Below are positions 6,581 to 8,636 of a stretch of DNA of 8,636 bases, in pieces. The translations under genes were made by a program, and so were the position numbers. The DNA is taken from the NCBI GenBank assembly GCA_020718125.1, contig DYDC01000102.1:1-8636 (forward strand). Reading direction: 5' to 3'. The notes beneath the pieces were generated by a model. The model ran no database searches, had not been told where the DNA came from, and saw only the letters and a program-made list of their open reading frames with translations. Source of the DNA: Methylacidiphilum sp. Lineage in GTDB: Bacteria > Verrucomicrobiota > Verrucomicrobiia > CAIQCK01. Position 1 is the first letter of the stretch, and every line of letters begins with the position of its first letter.

Positions 6581-7549
6581 TCACAACCTCTCCCCATCCA
6601 GCGCGTCCATCAGCTTGTCGAGCGCGTCTTTCGGCCTCAGGTCGCAGCAAGGCTGGCGTTTCGGCGGGCCGACCGCTTCGCGACCGTCCTTGACCAGTTC
6701 GGCGTCGCGTTCCTTGTCGGCGAGGTCGAGCGCGCTCGGCGCGCCGAAGAGTTGCGAGAGGTCGAGCTTGAGGTCACCGGGCTTCGTGCCGGGCGCGCCG
6801 GCGAGGGCGGGCGTGCGGTGCATCGGGAAGACGATGGCGTTCTCCGGGCAGACGCGACTGCAGGCGGGGCAGCCTTTGCGGCAGTTGTCCGCGCTCTCGA
6901 CAAGGATGCGGCCCGCGTCGTCCACGCCATAGACGCCGAACAGGCAAAAATCAACGCACTCCATGCAGTTCGCGCACCGGCTGTAGTCAATGACCGGATA
7001 CCAGCGGCGAGCCGGAGGATTTCCGATTTTAGATTTTAGATTTTGGATTGGAGGCGAACTGATGGCGACGGGGACCGCCTCCGCGGCGCTGAGTTTGACA
7101 GCCGCCTTGACTTGGGCTGCGACGCGGATGATCTCCTGAACGTGCGCCTCGGCCGTGTCGCCGTCCTGAAAATCAAGCGACCAGATGGTGCGGGCCGGGG
7201 CGTTCGCCGCGCCGAGGCGGGGCTTGTCGTCCTTGCCGCCATCGTTCTTATCGTCCTCGTCGGACGCGCGTTTCAGTTGCGTCTGGCCGACCCGCCCCTT
7301 CACGCCCAATCGGTCGAGCGTCCAATGGATGCCGCGCGGATAGAGCCACGCCAGCACGAGCAGCGGGCCGTTAACCGAGCGCAGGAACAACGCGCCCGCG
7401 TGGTCCTCGTTGAGGTCGTAGAGGTGCGGCACGACCGACACCGCGACATCCGGCTGCCCCACCAGCGCCGCGAGGATGTTCGCCTCCAGCTCGCGCTTGC
7501 GCGGGTCCTTGCCCGGCGACTCCGAGATGACGACGGTGAGTTTCTTCAT
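6581..7549 (-). CDS. Ferredoxin-type protein with two 4Fe-4S motifs
   Basis: The 322-residue protein has three parts. Residues 1-~160 form a domain I do not recognise, opening MKKLTVVISESPGKD, with a hydrophobic stretch around GPLLVLAWLYPRG and an acidic linker at ~96-109. Residues ~184-245 are a dicluster ferredoxin module: C192-x2-C195-x2-C198-x3-C202 in CANCMECVDFC, then C223-x3-C227-x2-C230-x3-C234 in CRKGCPACSRVCP. The C-terminus carries a Cys-Cys pair (301-302). The obvious role is cytosolic electron transfer, and the radical SAM enzyme next to it, which needs a low-potential electron, is a natural partner; this partnership is inferred. The ATG at 7549 overlaps the TGA of the upstream lipoyl carrier gene as ATGA, suggesting coupling. 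An AT-rich heptamer repeat encodes the linker residues PIQNLKSKIG (167-176) just before the ferredoxin module and looks like a later in-frame insertion. Confidence 0.88.
   Translation of the reverse strand: MKKLTVVISESPGKDPRKRELEANILAALVGQPDVAVSVVPHLYDLNEDHAGALFLRSVNGPLLVLAWLYPRGIHWTLDRLGVKGRVGQTQLKRASDEDDKNDGGKDDKPRLGAANAPARTIWSLDFQDGDTAEAHVQEIIRVAAQVKAAVKLSAAEAVPVAISSPPIQNLKSKIGNPPARRWYPVIDYSRCANCMECVDFCLFGVYGVDDAGRILVESADNCRKGCPACSRVCPENAIVFPMHRTPALAGAPGTKPGDLKLDLSQLFGAPSALDLADKERDAELVKDGREAVGPPKRQPCCDLRPKDALDKLMDALDGERL
7025..7052. repeat. AT-rich heptamer tandem repeat inside the ferredoxin gene
   Basis: Two GATTTTA units, one GATTTTG and a degenerate GATTGGA run in tandem in an otherwise very GC-rich gene. 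On the coding strand they translate to PIQNLKSKIG in the linker before the 4Fe-4S module. The composition break suggests a later insertion or slippage expansion. Confidence 0.8.
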
Positions 7550-8001
7550 CTCAACTGTCCCTTCAACAGCGCCTGTGCCTTGGCCCAGCTCGCTTCGAGA
7601 TGGGCGACGTAGGCCGGCGCGTCCATCGTGCCGCTCGCGTCGCCGGACATCTCGAACAGCCAGCCGTCACCGTAGCCGTCCTTGTTGATGATGGACGGGT
7701 CGGCCATCGCCGCATCGTTGAACCGCGCAATGATGCCGGCCATTGGCGCGTAGAGCGCCGCGTTGGCCTTCGCGCTCTCGATGGCGCCGATTTCGTCCTT
7801 CTCGCGCACCGTCGCGCCGGCATCCATGCTCCACTCGAGGAAATACACTTCCTGCAGCAGCCGCGCCGCATAAGCCGACAGGCCGAACCGAACCGCGCCG
7901 CCGCTTTCCGTCCGCGCCCACGTGTGGTTGGCGGCATAGCGCCGGTCCGCGGGGAACACGGCGCGGAAATTGCCCATCATGAACACCAGTTCGCCGGCCA
8001 T
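7546..8001 (-). CDS. GcvH-like lipoyl carrier protein
   Basis: The 151-residue product matches the glycine cleavage H-protein family, small carriers that bear a lipoyl group on one lysine. The lipoyl hairpin reads GAIESAKANAALYAPMAG, with K78 as the modified lysine. The family's second hallmark, NKDGYGDGWLFEM (106-118), corresponds to the NxDPYGxGW segment of H-proteins. It is longer than the usual ~125-130 residues and has an N-terminal extension (MAGELVFMMGNFRAVFP) before the RYAANHTWA strand. No gcvT or gcvP gene lies nearby. Instead it sits between a beta-propeller gene and a ferredoxin/radical SAM pair, so it may carry electrons, sulfur or a methylene-type intermediate for this pathway rather than act in glycine cleavage; this role is inferred. 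The ATG at 8001 lies 12 nt after the propeller stop, and its stop overlaps the next ATG. An internal ATG at codon 8 or 9 is a possible alternative start. Confidence 0.88.
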   Translation of the reverse strand: MAGELVFMMGNFRAVFPADRRYAANHTWARTESGGAVRFGLSAYAARLLQEVYFLEWSMDAGATVREKDEIGAIESAKANAALYAPMAGIIARFNDAAMADPSIINKDGYGDGWLFEMSGDASGTMDAPAYVAHLEASWAKAQALLKGQLR

Positions 8002-8013
8002 GCGTGTGTGCGG

Positions 8014-8636
8014 TCAAGGTTTGCGGCCCGGAGACGGGTTTGTTCCCCCCGCGTCAGGCCCGAAACAATAGACGTTGCCATCCTCGGCGGCAATCACCAG
8101 ACAGCCGCGCGCGACCGCCGGCGACGCGGTGATCGCCGCGCCCGCCGTGAACCGCCACCGCTCCGCGCCCGTCTTCAAATCCAGTTCGTAAAGGTTGCCG
8201 TCGCCGGAGCCGATGAACACGCGCTCGCCGACAATGGCCGGCGAACCGTCCACCTTGCCCTTCGCATCGAACATCCACAGCCGCTCGCCCGTCCCGGCCC
8301 GGACGCAGTGGACGCGCTTGTCCCGGCCACCGATGATGACGCGGTCGCCCGCCACCGCCGCCGACCCGAAGAACGGCTGCTGACGGTCCTCCGGGCCGTA
8401 GCGCCAGCCGGGCCTCACTGTCTGCCAGTCCACGCAACACAGCCGGTTGCCCATCGTGCCGACAAATGCGCGCGGCCACGCAACGGCCGGCGACGCCGCC
8501 GCGCAGTCGCCCAGCTCGACGTTGGAGAGTTCTTTCCCCGTGGCGATGTCAATCACGCGCAGCAGCGCGTCGCAGCCGGAACTCAACGCCTTGCCTTCGC
8601 CTTCCTGTAGCGGCGGTCTGTGACCGCCGGCTGTTC
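8014..8636 (-). CDS. PQQ/WD40-like beta-propeller protein, C-terminal part
   Basis: This is the C-terminal ~206 residues of a beta-propeller protein of the PQQ-binding-like (PQQ enzyme repeat) family. Successive blades read LLRVIDIATGKE, RVHCVRAGTGERLWMF, GNLYELDLKTGAERWRF and GNVYCFGPDAG, each with the Gly-x-Leu-Tyr-x-Leu-Asp-x-x-Thr-Gly signature; PAIVGERVFIGSGDG is the typical blade-opening strand. Such proteins are scaffolds or quinoprotein-like enzymes, often outside the cytoplasm; its N-terminus, and any signal peptide, is beyond the window. The frame is open through position 8636, so the in-frame TTG at 8586 need not be the start. A palindromic repeat lies in frame just upstream of it and encodes GGHRPPLQ, so the true protein probably includes it. 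It ends 12 nt before the lipoyl carrier gene and is likely the first operon member visible here. Its link to the terpenoid genes is positional only. Confidence 0.8.
   Translation of the reverse strand, partial: TAGGHRPPLQEGEGKALSSGCDALLRVIDIATGKELSNVELGDCAAASPAVAWPRAFVGTMGNRLCCVDWQTVRPGWRYGPEDRQQPFFGSAAVAGDRVIIGGRDKRVHCVRAGTGERLWMFDAKGKVDGSPAIVGERVFIGSGDGNLYELDLKTGAERWRFTAGAAITASPAVARGCLVIAAEDGNVYCFGPDAGGTNPSPGRKP
8605..8636. repeat. Palindromic element D (family 2), cut by the window edge
   Basis: One 25-bp arm (8605-8629) differs from the family 2 arm by a single base in the hairpin loop (TGT for TAT). The partner arm would lie past 8636. It is in frame in the beta-propeller gene, encoding GGHRPPLQ, close to the GGHRPPPQ from element C. 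Confidence 0.85.

Noticed and set aside
5516..7039. A 507-codon plus-strand open frame opposite the radical SAM and ferredoxin genes
   Set aside because: No recognisable motif and composition typical of antisense frames; the minus-strand genes have clear catalytic and Fe-S motifs.
7600..8610. A 336-codon plus-strand open frame opposite the lipoyl carrier and propeller genes
   Set aside because: Arg/Ala/His-rich shadow frame with no domain signature, and it starts inside the lipoyl carrier gene.

Overview
The window looks like accessory or specialised-metabolism DNA from a GC-rich bacterium. Genes abut or overlap, several starts lack a convincing Shine-Dalgarno sequence, and short palindromic repeats are scattered through it. 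Together with the gene types (DUF116, squalene-cyclase-like proteins with a PDADDTAGALLAL core, a radical SAM enzyme, a lipoyl carrier), this suggests the Planctomycetota/Verrucomicrobiota group, most likely Verrucomicrobiota. That placement is inference from style and recall, not from a marker gene.

Almost everything is one compact operon on the minus strand, transcribed from right to left. In order of transcription it holds: (1) the C-terminal part of a PQQ/WD40-like beta-propeller protein, open to the right edge; (2) a GcvH-like lipoyl carrier (7546-8001); (3) a two-cluster 4Fe-4S ferredoxin-type protein (6581-7549); (4) a B12-binding-type radical SAM enzyme (4970-6535); (5) a class II terpene cyclase of the squalene-hopene cyclase superfamily with an intact DXDDTA motif (3057-4973); (6) a fusion of a Cys-rich DUF116 domain with an all-trans polyprenyl diphosphate synthase (1158-3035); (7) a smaller alpha-toroid, prenyltransferase-beta-like protein (50-1135). 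Two junctions are ATGA stop/start overlaps (genes 2/3 and 4/5) and the other gaps are about 10-45 nt, so co-expression is likely. At the left edge a plus-strand fragment of an IS200/RAYT-type transposase runs tail to tail into gene 7. The join falls at about position 211, and the last ~50 codons of gene 7 are antisense transposase sequence.

A reasonable reading of the operon is an isoprenoid pathway. Gene 6 makes a prenyl diphosphate, gene 5 cyclises a polyprenyl chain by protonation, and genes 2-4 supply redox or radical chemistry (lipoyl carrier, Fe-S electron transfer, radical SAM modification). I know of no described pathway with this combination, so it is the main candidate for a new system here. 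Substrate and product cannot be read from sequence.

The second notable layer is repeats inside genes. Three palindromic elements of about 60-70 bp, from two families, lie in frame inside the cyclase gene. A fourth, cut by the window edge, lies in frame inside the beta-propeller gene. An AT-rich heptamer repeat lies in frame inside the ferredoxin gene. Each seems to add a short peptide at a loop or linker without breaking the protein, much like Rickettsia palindromic elements. No stretch over 300 bases lacks a gene, and the operon promoter must lie beyond the right edge.
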